64,000 bases of DNA from Achatina immaculata (taxonomy: Eukaryota > Mollusca > Gastropoda > Stylommatophora > Achatinidae): NCBI GenBank assembly GCA_009760885.1, contig CM019713.1:21336427-21400426 (forward strand), read 5' to 3'. The position numbers were made by a program, and so were the translations under genes. The notes beneath the pieces are model-generated. The model searched no databases. It saw nothing but the letters and a program-made list of their open reading frames with translations, and was not told the origin of the DNA. Position 1 is the stretch's first letter, and every line of letters starts with the position of its first letter. Positions 10,861 to 23,398 of the stretch are shown piece after piece.

Positions 10861-11361
10861 ACAGTACTACCGAAACTACACAATAAAAGACCAGTTGAAA
10901 CATCTGATCTGAAAGTCATTTCTCAACAAGAAAGGACCAGTAAAGGAAAAGCATGTACCATCATTGTATTTTTCTTGATCGCAATTATAGCATGGAGTAA
11001 CATCTGGAAACTGGAAAATATAAGTAGCAATTGCATTTTTTTTTTTTGAGGGGCTCCAAAAATTTTGTGTGTTGTATGATTTTTTTCTGTGAGTGGCTGT
11101 GCAGTCTATAGGAAATAGTGGTCACAATCACCTCATACAGGTAAACTTAAAAAACAAACTACTAGCTACAATAAATCTTGGTAAAGCTGTGATGTTATTC
11201 AATATAAAAAGATACGTACAACATGAAGCTCTGTATTCAGAAAACACAGCAGCACCCTACAGAAAATCCTATATTCTATTAGAATGCTGGGAAACTGATT
11301 AGATTTTCAACAAGGTAAGAATGCCAAGCTTTCAATCCTGTAGCTTATCAATGTTACTTAC
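10861..11361. other. probable Beclin-1 intron, no recognisable feature
   Basis: Unique AT-rich sequence with a T run at 11036-11047. I looked here for the next Beclin-1 exon on the minus strand and did not find one. Confidence 0.4.
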
Positions 11362-11411
11362 CCACTTCTTGGTACAACAGTTCGTCTGAAGTCTTCACTT
11401 TCCTCAAATTC
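11362..11411 (-). CDS. BECN1: Beclin-1 homologue, candidate coding exon 3
   Basis: A 50-bp minus-strand segment preceded by a CACAG acceptor and followed by a GTAAGT donor. It starts in phase 0, as the exon at 20524-20579 predicts, and reads EFEESEDFRRTVVPRS plus two bases. An acidic run followed by a basic-hydrophobic segment suits the poorly conserved part of Beclin-1 between the N-terminal zinc-ribbon-like motif and the BH3 region. Support rests on splice sites, phase, strand and order. The peptide is too short to prove the assignment by similarity. The next exon (BH3 region) was not found and should lie further left, probably outside the window. Confidence 0.5.
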
Positions 11412-11552
11412 CTGTGCTCAATATAAACGATAGCATAAATGTACAACTGATAAAAGGAGGATAGACAAACACACACAAGAAGATTTAAATATTTTATAAT
11501 ACTGGAAGCAAAACATGACTATGAAAGGAGTGCTACTTTTATCAACCCTCTA

Positions 11553-11695
11553 ATGTAATTTGTATACTTGTATTAAACTGAATGTGTGGGAGGAATGAAA
11601 GATGGAGTGATGAAGTGCAGAATGTAAGATGGGCCTGCGTGCCCAATTCTTTACCCTTTAAAAATAAAGATCATTCATTCAAGCCCAAACAAAGT
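11553..11695 (+). mobile_element. solo 3' end of CR1/Jockey-like LINE (family F)
   Basis: Matches the 3' UTR of the LINE at 48645-50465: GTGTGGGAGGAATGAAAGATGGAGTGATG, GGGCCTGCGTGCCCAA, AAAATAAAGATCATTCATTC. Only the last 140 bp or so is present, a strongly 5'-truncated insertion. Confidence 0.85.
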
Positions 11696-12957
11696 ACAGT
11701 AGACCAGGACACTCACGCTACCCTATAAGACAGCTATCAAAATGTCCTTCACCCCTGCTTCACTTCCACTAGTATTCTGTTGTATCACTATCACTGTTGA
11801 ATCACTCCAGCCAGATTAATAAAGATAGGTATCAATGTGTTACACCCTCCCTCCCTCCCTCCCTGTAGTGTTCTTGGCTGTTTCATCACATCAACCTGGC
11901 TAATAAAAGAGGTATTAATGAATACACTATCATCACTGTCATTACTGAAGCGTTCTAGATGTTCTGTATGCAGACTAACCTACTAATGCTGTGATGAATA
12001 GGGCATGTTTGAGGCATTATACAGTGTTTATGCCAAAGTAGATTTCATTATTTCTTGATGTGGATCTAAGCTTCTTAAGAGGTTGCAATGCCACAGAAAA
12101 CATATCAGCCAGGATGTGCATATCAGCCAAGATGTAGTGTTGTGGAACTTGTGGAACATTTGACCAGCTTTGGCTTACTAATTCAAACACAAAGCTATCC
12201 CTGACAAAGTCCTTTCAGATTCTGGTGAGTCAGAAAAGTTTAGTATTCACTGGGTTTAGAAAAACTCAATACAAAATAAATTTTTGCTATGAGAAAACTA
12301 ATTATAGTATTTTTCCACTATATATTAACACTCATTACAGTGAAATGTCACTATAAATTATAATTTACCACACTAAAATAACACCACAAATAATTCACTA
12401 CAAAAACACTTGCTACAGTATGTTTCCCTACAGCACCTTACTACTACATTGCATGTAATTTGCTACTGCAACAATTTACTAAAGTGTAATATAGAAGTAG
12501 TATTCTAATGACATAATATAGTTTTAATACTGTCATGTGGCACTATCACCAATTGTCAGATGATAATAGTTTCTATGGTAACACTTTATAATTTAATTTT
12601 ACCAATGTAATATTTTAAGCTCATTTTACTCATTGTGCTTTCACGTGACATGTCACTTTATACTTGTCACACACTCTATGACCTTTAGCACTATTTCAAC
12701 ACTACAAATCATACCAAAACATTTGGAGACAATTAACATAAGTCTATGTGGCATTCCTGAGAATGATTTTTCTCATGTACACAACTTGAAAATAAGTCCA
12801 TGATGATCAGGTTTTGGATTATAAAAGTTTATTCACATGTAGCCTGGCTGGCTATTTAAGACTTTTTCATAAAATGAAGTAAAAGGCCAATCCATTACTT
12901 TGATGCACATCTAGATGACAAACAAATAAAATGTGTATTGACCGTTAAGTTTCTTGC
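11696..12957. other. probable Beclin-1 intron, no recognisable feature
   Basis: AT-rich unique sequence. A CCCTCCCTCCCTCCCT microsatellite lies near 11848-11867. Confidence 0.5.
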
Positions 12958-13117
12958 ACAATCATACTGGCAGCACAAGCTGTACTTACACAATGATACA
13001 GGCAGTACAAGCTGTACTGGCACAATGATACAGGCAGTACAAGCTGTACTTACACAATGATACAGGCAGTACAAGCTGTACTGGCACAATGATACAGGCA
13101 GTACAAGCTGTACTGGC
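12958..13117. repeat. minisatellite, 32-bp unit
   Basis: Five copies of ACAATGATACAGGCAGTACA followed by AGCTGTACTGGC or AGCTGTACTTAC. The two endings alternate, suggesting a 64-bp compound unit. Confidence 0.95.
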
Positions 13118-13194
13118 ACTCTGACTGATCTTGTGATTACAGCTACAGCAGAATGCTGGTGTTCATGTTCTCAAGTTTCTTACTAACATATACT

Positions 13195-14107
13195 CACTGT
13201 CCATTTCCACACTTGGTTGTAGTCTACTATTCTGTCCATTTCCACACTTGGTTGTAGTCTACTATTCTGTCCATTTCCACACTTGGTTGTAGTCTACTAT
13301 TCTGTCCATTTCCACACTTGGTTGTAGTCTACTATTCTGTCCATTTCCACGCTTGGTTGTAGTCTACTATTCTGTCCATTTCCACACTTGGTTGTAGTCT
13401 ACTATTCTGTCCATTTCCACACTTGGTTGTAGTCTACTATTCTGTCCATTTCCACACTTGGTTGTAGTCTACTATTCTGTCCATTTCCACACTTGGTTGT
13501 AGTATACTATTCTGTCCATTTCCACACTTGGTTGTAGTCTACTATTCTGTCCATTTCCACACTTGGTTGTAGTCTACTATTCTGTCCATTTCCACATTTG
13601 GTTGCAGTCTACTATTCTGTCCATTTCCACACTTGGTTGTAGTCTACTATTCTGTCCATTTCCACGCTTGGTTGTAGTCTACTATTCTATCCATTTCCAC
13701 GCTTGGTTGTAGTCTACTATTCTGTCCATTTCCACGCTTGGTTGTAGTCTACTATTCTGTCCATTTACACGCTTGGTTGTAGTCTACTATTCTGTCCATT
13801 TCCACACTTGGTTGTAGTCTACTATTCTGTCCATTTCCACACTTGGTTGTAGTCTACTATTCTGTCCATTTCCACACTTGGTTGTAGTCTACTATTCTGT
13901 CCATTTCCACACTTGGTTGTAGTCTACTATTCTGTCCATTTCCACACTTGGTTGTAGTCTACTATTCTGTCCATTTCCACACTTGGTTGTAGTCTACTAT
14001 TCTGTCCATTTCCACACTTGGTTGTAGTCTACTATTCTGTCCATTTCCACACTTGGTTGTAGTCTACTACTATTCTGTCCATTTCCACGCTTGGTTGTAG
14101 TCTACTA
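13195..14107. repeat. minisatellite, 35-bp unit
   Basis: About 26 very similar copies of CTGTCCATTTCCACACTTGG followed by TTGTAGTCTACTATT. Variation is nearly limited to ACACTT/ACGCTT. Low divergence implies recent expansion or homogenisation. The right edge joins a LINE 3' fragment. Confidence 0.97.
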
Positions 14108-14395
14108 TCAGGAAATGATCAGGATCAGGAAAAGGAGATGGACATATGTTGGTCATGCGATGAGAAGAAAAGATCAGAGAATCCCAAAACAAGCTATCAA
14201 GTGGAATACAACAGGCCAAAGAAAAAGAGGCAGATCGCGTGAAACTCTGAAGAGGACATTGTTAAGAGAGGCCAAATTAACAGGCATAAAATCCCTTGAT
14301 GAGGCTGAAAGACTCGCCAAACACAGGAAAAACTGGCAAACTACCTTGCGAGCCCTATGTGACGTTTAACGGCACGAGAAGGATATAAGATAATA
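14108..14395 (+). pseudogene. RTE-like LINE (family A) 3' fragment, copy 2
   Basis: The plus-strand frame encodes the polyprotein C-terminus: RKRRWTYVGHAMRRKDQRIP, KWNTTGQRKRGRSRETLKRT and RTLLREAKLTGIKSLDEAER, ending RALCDV and a stop. A 3' UTR of about 20 bp then runs into ATAAGATAA repeats. It is open throughout but 5'-truncated. Confidence 0.9.
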
Positions 14396-14829
14396 ACTGT
14401 GGGAGTTCTCAATTATCTATCTTGCTGTCTCAGTTCCAGTATCTTAATTCTACCTAATACTCATAATAATACTTTAATTGCAAGGGACTGTGTTACAATA
14501 ATATCAATTCACTACATCAGTGCAATCAAGGTAATATTTCAGTTTTACATTTACTGCTTGAGCTCATGTATAATTTCATTATTTTCATCAAATGTGTGTG
14601 CCCTATATGCTTACAAATAATGAACACTTTTTAAGAATATATTTAACTCACAAAATATTTGACATATTATCTACCTGGACCTGGCAAAATACCTACATTA
14701 TGTTCTTGAGAACATGAATTTTTAATTTATAAACACTGCCATAAATCTTTTGTTTATATTCTCCAGATGACCATTCTATATGTAACTGAATAAAGTTGAC
14801 TGTATAACAAAACTTTTTGATCTTATCAT
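14396..14829. other. probable Beclin-1 intron, no recognisable feature
   Basis: AT-rich sequence. I see nothing supportable. Confidence 0.4.
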
Positions 14830-17800
14830 CCACATCTCATTTCTATAAACACGTGCTAGAACATGATAAAATCTACACCTCACCACTCTAAACATGTGCT
14901 AGAACATGATAAAATCTACACCTCACCGCTCTAAACATGTGCTAGAACATGATAAAATCTACACCTCACCGCTCTAAACATGTGCTAGAACATGATAAAA
15001 TCTACACCTCACCGCTCTAAACCTGTGCTAGAACATGATAAAATCTACACCTCACCGCTCTAAACATGTGCTAGAACATGATAAAATCTACACCTCACCG
15101 CTCTAAACATGTGCTAGAACATGATAAAATCTACACCTCACCGCTCTAAACATGTGCTAGAACATGATAAAATCTACACCTCACCGCTCTAAACATGTGC
15201 TAGAACATGATAAAATCTACACCTCACCGCTCTAAACATGTGCTAGAACATGATAAAATCTACACCTAACTGCTCTAAACATGTGCTAGAACATGATAAA
15301 ATCCACACCTCACCACTCTAAACATGTGCTAGAACATGATAAAATCTACACCTAACTGCTCTAAACATGTGCTAGAACATGATAAAATCTACACCTAACT
15401 GCTCTAAACATGTGCTAGAACATGATAAAATCTACACCTAACTGCTCTAAACATGTGTAGAACATGATAAAATCCACACCTCATTGCTCTAAACATGTGC
15501 TAGAACATGATAAAATCCACACCTCATTGCTCTAAACATGTGCTAGAACATGATAAAATCTACAACTCACAGCTCTAAACATGTGCTAGAACATGATAAA
15601 ATCTACAACTCACAGCTCTAAACATGCTAGAACATGATAAAATCTACACCTCACCGCTCTAAACATGTGCTAGAACATGATAAAATCTACACCTCACCGC
15701 TCCAAACATGTGTAGAACATGATAAAATCTACACCTCACCGCTCTAAACATGTGCTAGAACATGATAAAATCTACACCTCACCGCTCTAAACATGTGCTA
15801 GAACATGATAAAATCTACACCTAACTGCTCTAAACATGTGCTAGAACATGATAAAATCCACACCTCACCACTCTAAACATGTGCTAGAACATGATAAAAT
15901 CTACACCTAACTGCTCTAAACATGTGCTAGAACATGATAAAATCTACACCTAACTGCTCTAAACATGTGCTAGAACATGATAAAATCTACACCTCACCGC
16001 TCTAAACATGTGCTAGAACATGATAAAATCTACACCTCACCGCTCTAAACATGTGCTAGAACATGATAAAATCTACACCTCACCGCTCTAAACATGTGCT
16101 AGAACATGATAAAATCTACACCTAACTGCTCTAAACATGTGCTAGAACATGATAAAATCCACACCTCACCACTCTAAACATGTGCTAGAACATGATAAAA
16201 TCTACACCTAACTGCTCTAAACATGTGCTAGAACATGATAAAATCTACACCTAACTGCTCTAAACATGTGCTAGAACATGATAAAATCTACACCTAACTG
16301 CTCTAAACATGTGTAGAACATGATAAAATCCACACCTCATTGCTCTAAACATGTGCTAGAACATGATAAAATCCACACCTCATTGCTCTAAACATGTGCT
16401 AGAACATGATAAAATCTACAACTCACAGCTCTAAACATGTGCTAGAACATGATAAAATCTACAACTCACAGCTCTAAACACATGCTAGAACATGATAAAA
16501 TCTACAACTCACAGCTCTAAACATGTGCTAGAACATGATAAAATCCACACCTCACAGCTCTAAACATGTGCTAGAACATGATAAAATCCACACCTCACCG
16601 CTCTAAACATGTGCTAGAACATGATAAAATCCACACCTCACCACTCTAAACATGTGCTAGAACATGATAAAATCCACACCTCATCGCTCTAAACATGTGC
16701 TAGAACATGATAAAATCCACACCTCATTGCTCTAAACATGTGCTAGAACATGATAAAATCCACACCTCATCGCTCTAAACATGTGCTAGAACATGATAAA
16801 ATCTACAACTCACAGCTCTAAACATGTGCTAGAACATGATAAAATCTACAACTCACAGCTCTAAACATGTGCTAGAACAATCTACAACTCACAGCTCTAA
16901 ACATGTGCTAGAACATGATAAAATCCACACCTCACCACTCTAAACATGTGCAACATGATAAAATCCACACCTCACCACTCTAAACATGTGCTAGAACATG
17001 ATAAAATCCACACCTCACCGCTCTAAACATGTGCTAGAACATGATAAAATCCACACCTCACCACTCTAAACATGTGCTAGAACATGATAAAATCCACACC
17101 TCATCACTCTAAACATGTGCTAGAACATGATAAAATCCACACCTCACCACTCTAAACATGTGCTAGAACATGATAAAATCCACACCTCACCACTCTAAAC
17201 ATGTGCTAGAACATGATAAAATCCACACCTCACCACTCTAAACATGTGCTAGAACATGATAAAATCCACACCTCACCACTCTAAACATGTGCTAGAACAT
17301 GATAAAATCCACACCTCACCACTCTAAACATGTGCTAGAACATGATAAAATCCACACCTCACCACTCTAAACATGTGTAGAACATGATAAAATCCACACC
17401 TCACCGCTCCAAACATGTGTAGAACATGATAAAATCCACACCTCACCGCTCTAAACATGTGTAGAACATGATAAAATCCACACCTCACCACTCTAAACAT
17501 GTGCTAGAACATGATAAAATCCACACCTCACCACTCTAAACATGTGCTAGAACATGATAAAATCTACACCTCACCACTCTAAACATGTGTAGAACATGAT
17601 AAAATCCACACCTCACCGCTCCAAACATGTGCTAGAACATGATAAAATCTACACCTCACCACTCTAAACATGTGTAGAACATGATAAAATCCACACCTCA
17701 CCACTCTAAACATGTGTAGAACATGATAAAATATACAACTCACAGCTCTAAACATGTGCTAGAACATGATAAAATCCACACCTCACCACTCTAAACATGT

Positions 17801-19783
17801 GCTAGAACATGATAAAATCCACACCTCACCACTCTAAACATGTGCTAGAACATGATAAAATCTACACCTCACCACTCTAAACATGTGCTAGAACATGATA
17901 AAATCCACACCTCACCACTCTAAACATGTGCTAGAACATGATAAAATCTACACCTCACCACTCTAAACATGTGCTAGAACATGATAAAATCCACACCTCA
18001 CCACTCTAAACATGTGCTAGAACATGATAAAATCTACAACTCACAGCTCTAAACATGTGCTAGAACATGATAAAATCTACACCTCACCACTCTAAACATG
18101 TGCTAGAACATGATAAAATCTACACCTCACCACTCTAAACATGTGCTAGAACATGATAAAATCTACACCTCACCGCTCTAAACATGTGCTAGAACATGAT
18201 AAAATCCACACCTCACCACTCTAAACATGTGCTAGAACATGATAAAATCTACACCTCACAGCTCTAAACATGTGCTAGAACATGATAAAATCTACAACTC
18301 ACAGCTCTAAACATGTGCTAGAACAATCTACAACTCACAGCTCTAAACATGTGCTAGAACATGATAAAATCCACACCTCACCACTCTAAACATGTGCAAC
18401 ATGATAAAATCCACCCTCACCACTCTAAACATGTGCTAGAACATGATAAAATCCACACCTCACCGCTCCAAACATGTGCTAGAACATGATAAAATCCACA
18501 CCTCACCACTCTAAACATGTGCTAGAACATGATAAAATCCACACCTCATCACTCTAAACATGTGCTAGAACATGATAAAATCCACACCTCACCACTCTAA
18601 ACATGTGCTAGAACATGATAAAATCCACACCTCACCACTCTAAACATGTGCTAGAACATGATAAAATCCACACCTCACCACTCTAAACATGTGCTAGAAC
18701 ATGATAAAATCCACACCTCACCACTCTAAACATGTGCTAGAACATGATAAAATCCACACCTCACCACTCTAAACATGTGCTAGAACATGATAAAATCCAC
18801 ACCTCACCACTCTAAACATGTGTAGAACATGATAAAATCCACACCTCACCGCTCCAAACATGTGTAGAACATGATAAAATCCACACCTCACCGCTCTAAA
18901 CATGTGTAGAACATGATAAAATCCACACCTCACCACTCTAAACATGTGCTAGAACATGATAAAATCCACACCTCACCACTCTAAACATGTGCTAGAACAT
19001 GATAAAATCTACACCTCACCACTCTAAACATGTGTAGAACATGATAAAATCCACACCTCACCGCTCCAAACATGTGCTAGAACATGATAAAATCTACACC
19101 TCACCACTCTAAACATGTGTAGAACATGATAAAATCCACACCTCACCACTCTAAACATGTGTAGAACATGATAAAATATACAACTCACAGCTCTAAACAT
19201 GTGCTAGAACATGATAAAATCCACACTCACCACTCTAAACATGTGCTAGAACATGATAAAATCCACACCTCACCACTCTAAACATGTGCTAGAACATGAT
19301 AAAATCTACACCTCACCACTCTAAACATGTGCTAGAACATGATAAAATCCACACCTCACCACTCTAAACATGTGCTAGAACATGAAAATCTACACCTCAC
19401 CACTCTAAACATGTGCTAGAACATGATAAAATCCACACCTCACCACTCTAAACATGTGCTAGAACATGATAAAATCTACAACTCACAGCTCTAAACATGT
19501 GCTAGAACATGATAAAATCTACACCTCACCACTCTAAACATGTGCTAGAACATGATAAAATCTACACCTCACCACTCTAAACATGTGCTAGAACATGATA
19601 AAATCTACACCTCACCGCTCTAAACATGTGCTAGAACATGATAAAATCCACACCTCACCACTCTAAACATGTGCTAGAACATGATAAAATCTACACCTCA
19701 CCACTCTAAACATGTGCTAGAACATGATAAAATCCACACCTCACCGCTCCAAACATGTGCTAGAACATGATAAAATCCACAGT
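14830..19783. repeat. giant minisatellite, 43-bp unit, about 115 copies
   Basis: The unit contains AAACATGTGCTAGAACATGA followed by TAAAATCCACACCTCACCACTCT. Recurrent variants are TCTACACC/TCCACACC, CACCGC/CACCAC/AACTGC/CATTGC/CACAGC, and a form lacking CT (CATGTGTAGAACATG). Rare landmark errors recur at fixed distances. The truncated units at 16875 and 18321, and at 16951 and 18397, are 1446 bp apart. An earlier block repeats at about 856 bp (15455 and 16311). These show block duplications. Not coding. Confidence 0.98.
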
Positions 19784-20013
19784 CTTGAATTTTGCTGTCT
19801 CAAACCTTATAGGATTTGACTAAAACAAGAACAGTAGCAAATAACCTTTATACAGCATACGTGCATAGCAGCAATTTCATCTGTGCAAGTTTTCTTCTAC
19901 CATATATTACTTTCTGTGCAAAGAACTTTGTAATAATTTACACTATATTGAACATGCACTGTAGCATGTATTATGTGTGGTGAGTCTGTGCATGTTACAT
20001 ATACTATATGTAG
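19784..20013. other. probable Beclin-1 intron, no recognisable feature
   Basis: AT-rich sequence followed by a TTC-repeat tract at 20011-20033. Confidence 0.4.
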
Positions 20014-20250
20014 TTCTTCTTCTTCTTCTTCTGCATTTGAGGTTGTTGGTCACTTCAGATCCTGATCCCTGTCGACAAGGCAAAGCCCGCAGTCCTCTCC
20101 AGATCCTGATAGGAGCCCCAAAGCTTTTGCCCCAAGCTTGCGTCCTCTGGCCATGTCTTACGCCTCAGATCTACATGGTTTTGGCACTCCTGTAGGATAT
20201 TTTCTGGAGTATGGACTCCACTGCCACACGGACCCACTATATGTAGTTGC
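20014..20250 (-). pseudogene. LINE C-terminal zinc-knuckle fragment
   Basis: The minus strand encodes GPCGSGVHTPENILQECQNH, RKTWPEDASLGQKLWGSYQD and LERTAGFALSTGIRI before a stop, then a GAA-repeat tail. The C-G-x-H-T-P-E-N-I-L-Q-x-C pattern with a trailing W-P...L-W-G...T-x-G-F...T-G matches the C-terminus that follows the RNase H domain in some invertebrate LINEs. It is a third, unrelated LINE type in this window. Only the last 65 codons or so are present. Confidence 0.7.
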
Positions 20251-20523
20251 TGCATATATTATTTATAATGAGTTTATGCATGAAACAAAATAAACAATGA
20301 AGTAAGCTAAATCTGTTAATACTGACCATAGCAAGCTCACTTGCAGCTAGTCTGATGTTGTGATTTACCCTGTATTGAATATTATTTGTAGAGAGTCGGT
20401 ACAAGTAGTGAGTTTTCCGGAAGCTATATCCATGTCAATGAAACCAGCAACTTCTCATGAAAATATTTTCAGCAAATGGTAAAGAACAGCTACTAGTTAC
20501 ATGCATGTCAACGAGTCTCTTAC

Positions 20524-20579
20524 CTCATGCCGTATGATCTGAATACTATCTTCCATGTCTGATATTGTTGCTAGTGGCT
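20524..20579 (-). CDS. BECN1: Beclin-1 homologue, candidate coding exon 2
   Basis: A 56-bp minus-strand exon bounded by a TTTCAG acceptor with a T-rich tract upstream (GTTGTTGTTTGTGTTGTTTCAG region) and a GTAAGAG donor. Exon 1 ends one base into a codon (ELT plus g). Adding the first two bases here completes Glu and the frame reads PLATISDMEDSIQIIRHE, ending in phase 0. Family knowledge: Beclin-1 has an ELT-x-PLLTT-like stretch right after its first conserved motif. The match of ELT-E-PLATI to that position, with correct splice sites and phase, supports the call. Intron 1 would be about 8.5 kb. Confidence 0.65.
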
Positions 20580-20957
20580 CTGAAACAACACAAACAACAA
20601 CAAGAAAAATATTGCTACAGATATATTCACATTTCTCTGATCTCCTACAACTACTGGATCTTCATACAGAGTTTCTAACATCTGATTAATAACTTTGAAT
20701 ATTATTTCTCAAATTATTGCTATGTCATTTTTCTTCTTCTTTTTTTTTAAATGCAGATGCCACAAAAAAAGAAAAAAAAACCAAGCAAAGAGCAAAACAA
20801 AAAAAAAACAAAACAAAACAGATAAAACAGAGATAAAACATTATGCCATAATACCAACAAAAGTGTTAGAAGAAATTTTTTAAATCACCAACATCATTAA
20901 AACACTTGTATTTTTCTGTCCAAACTGGGTTTTTTTTTCCTTAGGAACCTGGAATCT
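20580..20957. other. Beclin-1 intron 1, A/T homopolymer-rich
   Basis: Contains T-rich (20729-20748) and A-rich (20762-20830) tracts. No gene is seen. Confidence 0.5.
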
Positions 20958-21465
20958 TATGGCTGATAATGTGATACTTTCTACTGCACTTGCTTGTGTG
21001 GCTGATATTGTGATACTTTCTGCTGCACTTGCCTGTATGGCTGATATTGTAATACATTCTACTGCACTTGCCTGTATGGCTGACAATGTGATACTTTCTG
21101 CTGCACTTGCCTGTATGGCTGATATTGTAGTACATTCTACTGCACTTGCCTGTATGGCTGATATTGTGATGCTTTCTGCTGCACTTAACTGTATGGCTAA
21201 TATTGTGATACTTTCTGCTGCACTTGCTTTTCCTACTGCACTTGCCTGTATGAATGATATTGTGATACTTTCTGCTGCACTTACTTGTATGGCTGATATT
21301 GTGATACTTTCTGCTGCACTTGCCTGTATGGCTGATATTGTAATACTTTCTACTGCACTTGCCTGTAAGGTTGATATTGTGATACTTTCTACTGCACTTG
21401 CCTGTATGGTTGATATTGTGATACTTTCTACTGCATTTGCTTGTAAAATCATTAAACTGTAATGT
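20958..21465. repeat. minisatellite, 39-bp unit
   Basis: About 13 copies of GCTGATATTGTGATACTTTC followed by TGCTGCACTTGCCTGTATG. The unit is 13 codons, so open frames appear on both strands (ADIVILSAALACM on plus). Copies are diverged and one unit (near 21230) is truncated. I regard the frames as by-products. Confidence 0.95.
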
Positions 21466-21936
21466 ACTTTTCACTCATGCTGACAATGCCAATAAGATTT
21501 CCTCTATGTAAATAAAGAATCCTACTGCACAGCAATGCTCCTAGTGCAGGTTTGTGTTTCAATAAGCATTCAGTTTGTATTTTCTTTTCACTGGTACAGA
21601 AATGTAGCCAGCTAAACATGGTTTCTTTTCATGCTGTACTGACATTATGTGGAAAAAGTAAACTGATTTAAAAAAAAAAAAAAAGTTTTTCCAAAATTAA
21701 TCACTATATTAGTCTAAATTTACTTGTAAACTGTGCAGAAAGAACAATGACAGAGAACAATTTTTTTAAAAATTGTGATGAAATGTTGCAAGATCTTGAA
21801 ACAAAAACTGAGAAATGAACACTATACTCTAGTATAGCATCCATGGCAACTTGCTAACAACTTTCTTGTTGTAAAAAGTGATTCAACACATGAATAATTA
21901 CATGAAGCCACTGCAGTAAATCTGTGATAACAAAAT
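21466..21936. other. Beclin-1 intron 1, no recognisable feature
   Basis: AT-rich sequence with a 16-A run near 21670. Confidence 0.4.
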
Positions 21937-23190
21937 ATATAAACTAGGAAAAAAGCAGGAACAGCTTTATTAATTAATACAGTTGTGACATTTCAGTTTG
22001 AATCTTAATCATACAAAGACATAAAGGATGAAGAAATAGAGAAGATAAAATATAATTCACATGAATGCTATGAAAAAAATAGGAATGAGAGAAATAGAAT
22101 GAAATAAAATAAATGATGCACTAGCTGTGACCATTAAGAAGCTGTGACTTATAAGAGGCTGTGTTCAGAAGTGTGCATGGTGGAGTGTAAAGAATGTTTA
22201 AATGGAGATTTGTGATGTGTGATAGATGGGTGGTAAATAAAGAGGGGGGGAGGGAACCAAGGAAAGGGGAGAGAGTGATACAATAGTAATCTAGCTGGAA
22301 GAAGGTGGAGTAGGTGATTATAGTTGGGGTAGAGGCATTATCTGATGCTGTGAGGAGGTTCTGAACTATGTGTTACAAGAGTGAAAGGAGTGGAACTTAG
22401 TGCACAGGCAATATGATTGTGGAAGAGGGGAATGTTAGATGTAACTGAATTGCAAGTTCAAACCACATGGCTCCAGCATCCTGTATTTCTGAATGTAGCA
22501 GTTCTCAAATGTTAGGTGGCTTCTGTCATCACTGTGACATTGTTTGATGGCTATTACCAGAAAATCAGATTTGCCTCTGTGGTTGGGGCCATTGAAATGA
22601 TTCAGGACTGGTTTCAAAGCACGCTGGGTGATACTATACAGATCTTTCTGCATGCGGTCACCTAATCTGAGACCAGTTTCACCCATGTAAGTTATACTGC
22701 ATTTTTTGCATACAATGGCATATATCACATAATGGGACTCGCACATGAATCCCTCATGGAGAGTGAGGAGTTTTGGGAAAGGTGATAATTTCCATTTCCC
22801 AGACTACAGTGCAGGTAACACAGCAAAGGCGGTTACATTTTCTGGTGCCAACATATGCAAGATTCCACTTAGGGTGGCTATGGACGAGGATGTCCTTTAG
22901 ATCTAGTTCCCATTTGTATGCTAATAAGGGTAGATCAGATAAAATGTTGCAAGTATGATGGTTGAGTTGGATTAGTGGCAGATGGTGAAAAAAGAATTTT
23001 CTTAACCATCTGACCATGCAGGTGAAAAGGAAGTACTAATTTAAATCTGCTGGATGAGGTTACAGATTTTTTTTCTGAATGCCTCTTCATGACTCACTTT
23101 TTGGATATGGTCAAGTGCTTTGCGAGGGATACTTTCTGGGTGATGGCGGTGATGACAAAATTCTAATAATTTGTTGGACTGATACTGCAG
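21937..23190 (-). pseudogene. Penelope-like element (copy 1), GIY-YIG endonuclease end
   Basis: Minus-strand order from the right: a decayed RT/linker end (ESIPRKALDHIQKVSHEEAF-like, 23060-23180), a cysteine-containing segment (22754-23017, PKWNLAYVGTRKCNRLCCVT) and the GIY-YIG domain (22435-22746: YVIYAIVCKKCSITYMGETG, LRLGDRMQKDL, LNHFNGPNHRGKSDF). In Penelope-like elements this C-terminal endonuclease nicks DNA for reverse transcription. The conserved Y-x-I-Y...Y-M-G-E-T-G-x-x-L-x-x-R core is visible. A 3' UTR of about 490 bp ends in TATAAACTAGGAAAAAAGC at 21937. Stops and frameshifts show it is dead. Confidence 0.85.
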
Positions 23191-23398
23191 TAAAGAGTAG
23201 TTTATCTAGAATCTTGTAAATGATTATGGAGAATTATGTTCTTTAATACATTATGTGATGAAAAGTTTATGAGCAATTCACAGAACAGAAAAAAAAGACA
23301 ATCTGAACATTCAAAACACAGTGTTAAAATTAGAACACTGAAAGAGTAAAATATTTAAACAGTTTCAAAACTGGTGTAAAGTGAAGTGTCAAACTTTA
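23191..23398. other. Beclin-1 intron 1, between two Penelope-like copies
   Basis: About 200 bp of AT-rich sequence with no family that I recognise. Confidence 0.4.

Noticed and set aside
10861..11340. Next Beclin-1 exon (BH3 region)
   Set aside because: I read the minus strand in all frames for an L-x-x-R-L-K-V-x-G-D-L-F-D-like BH3 segment and did not find it; it is probably left of the window.
13195..14107. CRISPR-like regular repeats
   Set aside because: Contiguous tandem repeats with no unique spacers, in a eukaryotic intron; no cas genes.
20880..21474. Open frames of 167-190 codons (ADIVILSAALACM and complement)
   Set aside because: The 39-bp minisatellite unit equals 13 codons; both strands are open and units drift without codon-position bias that I can see.
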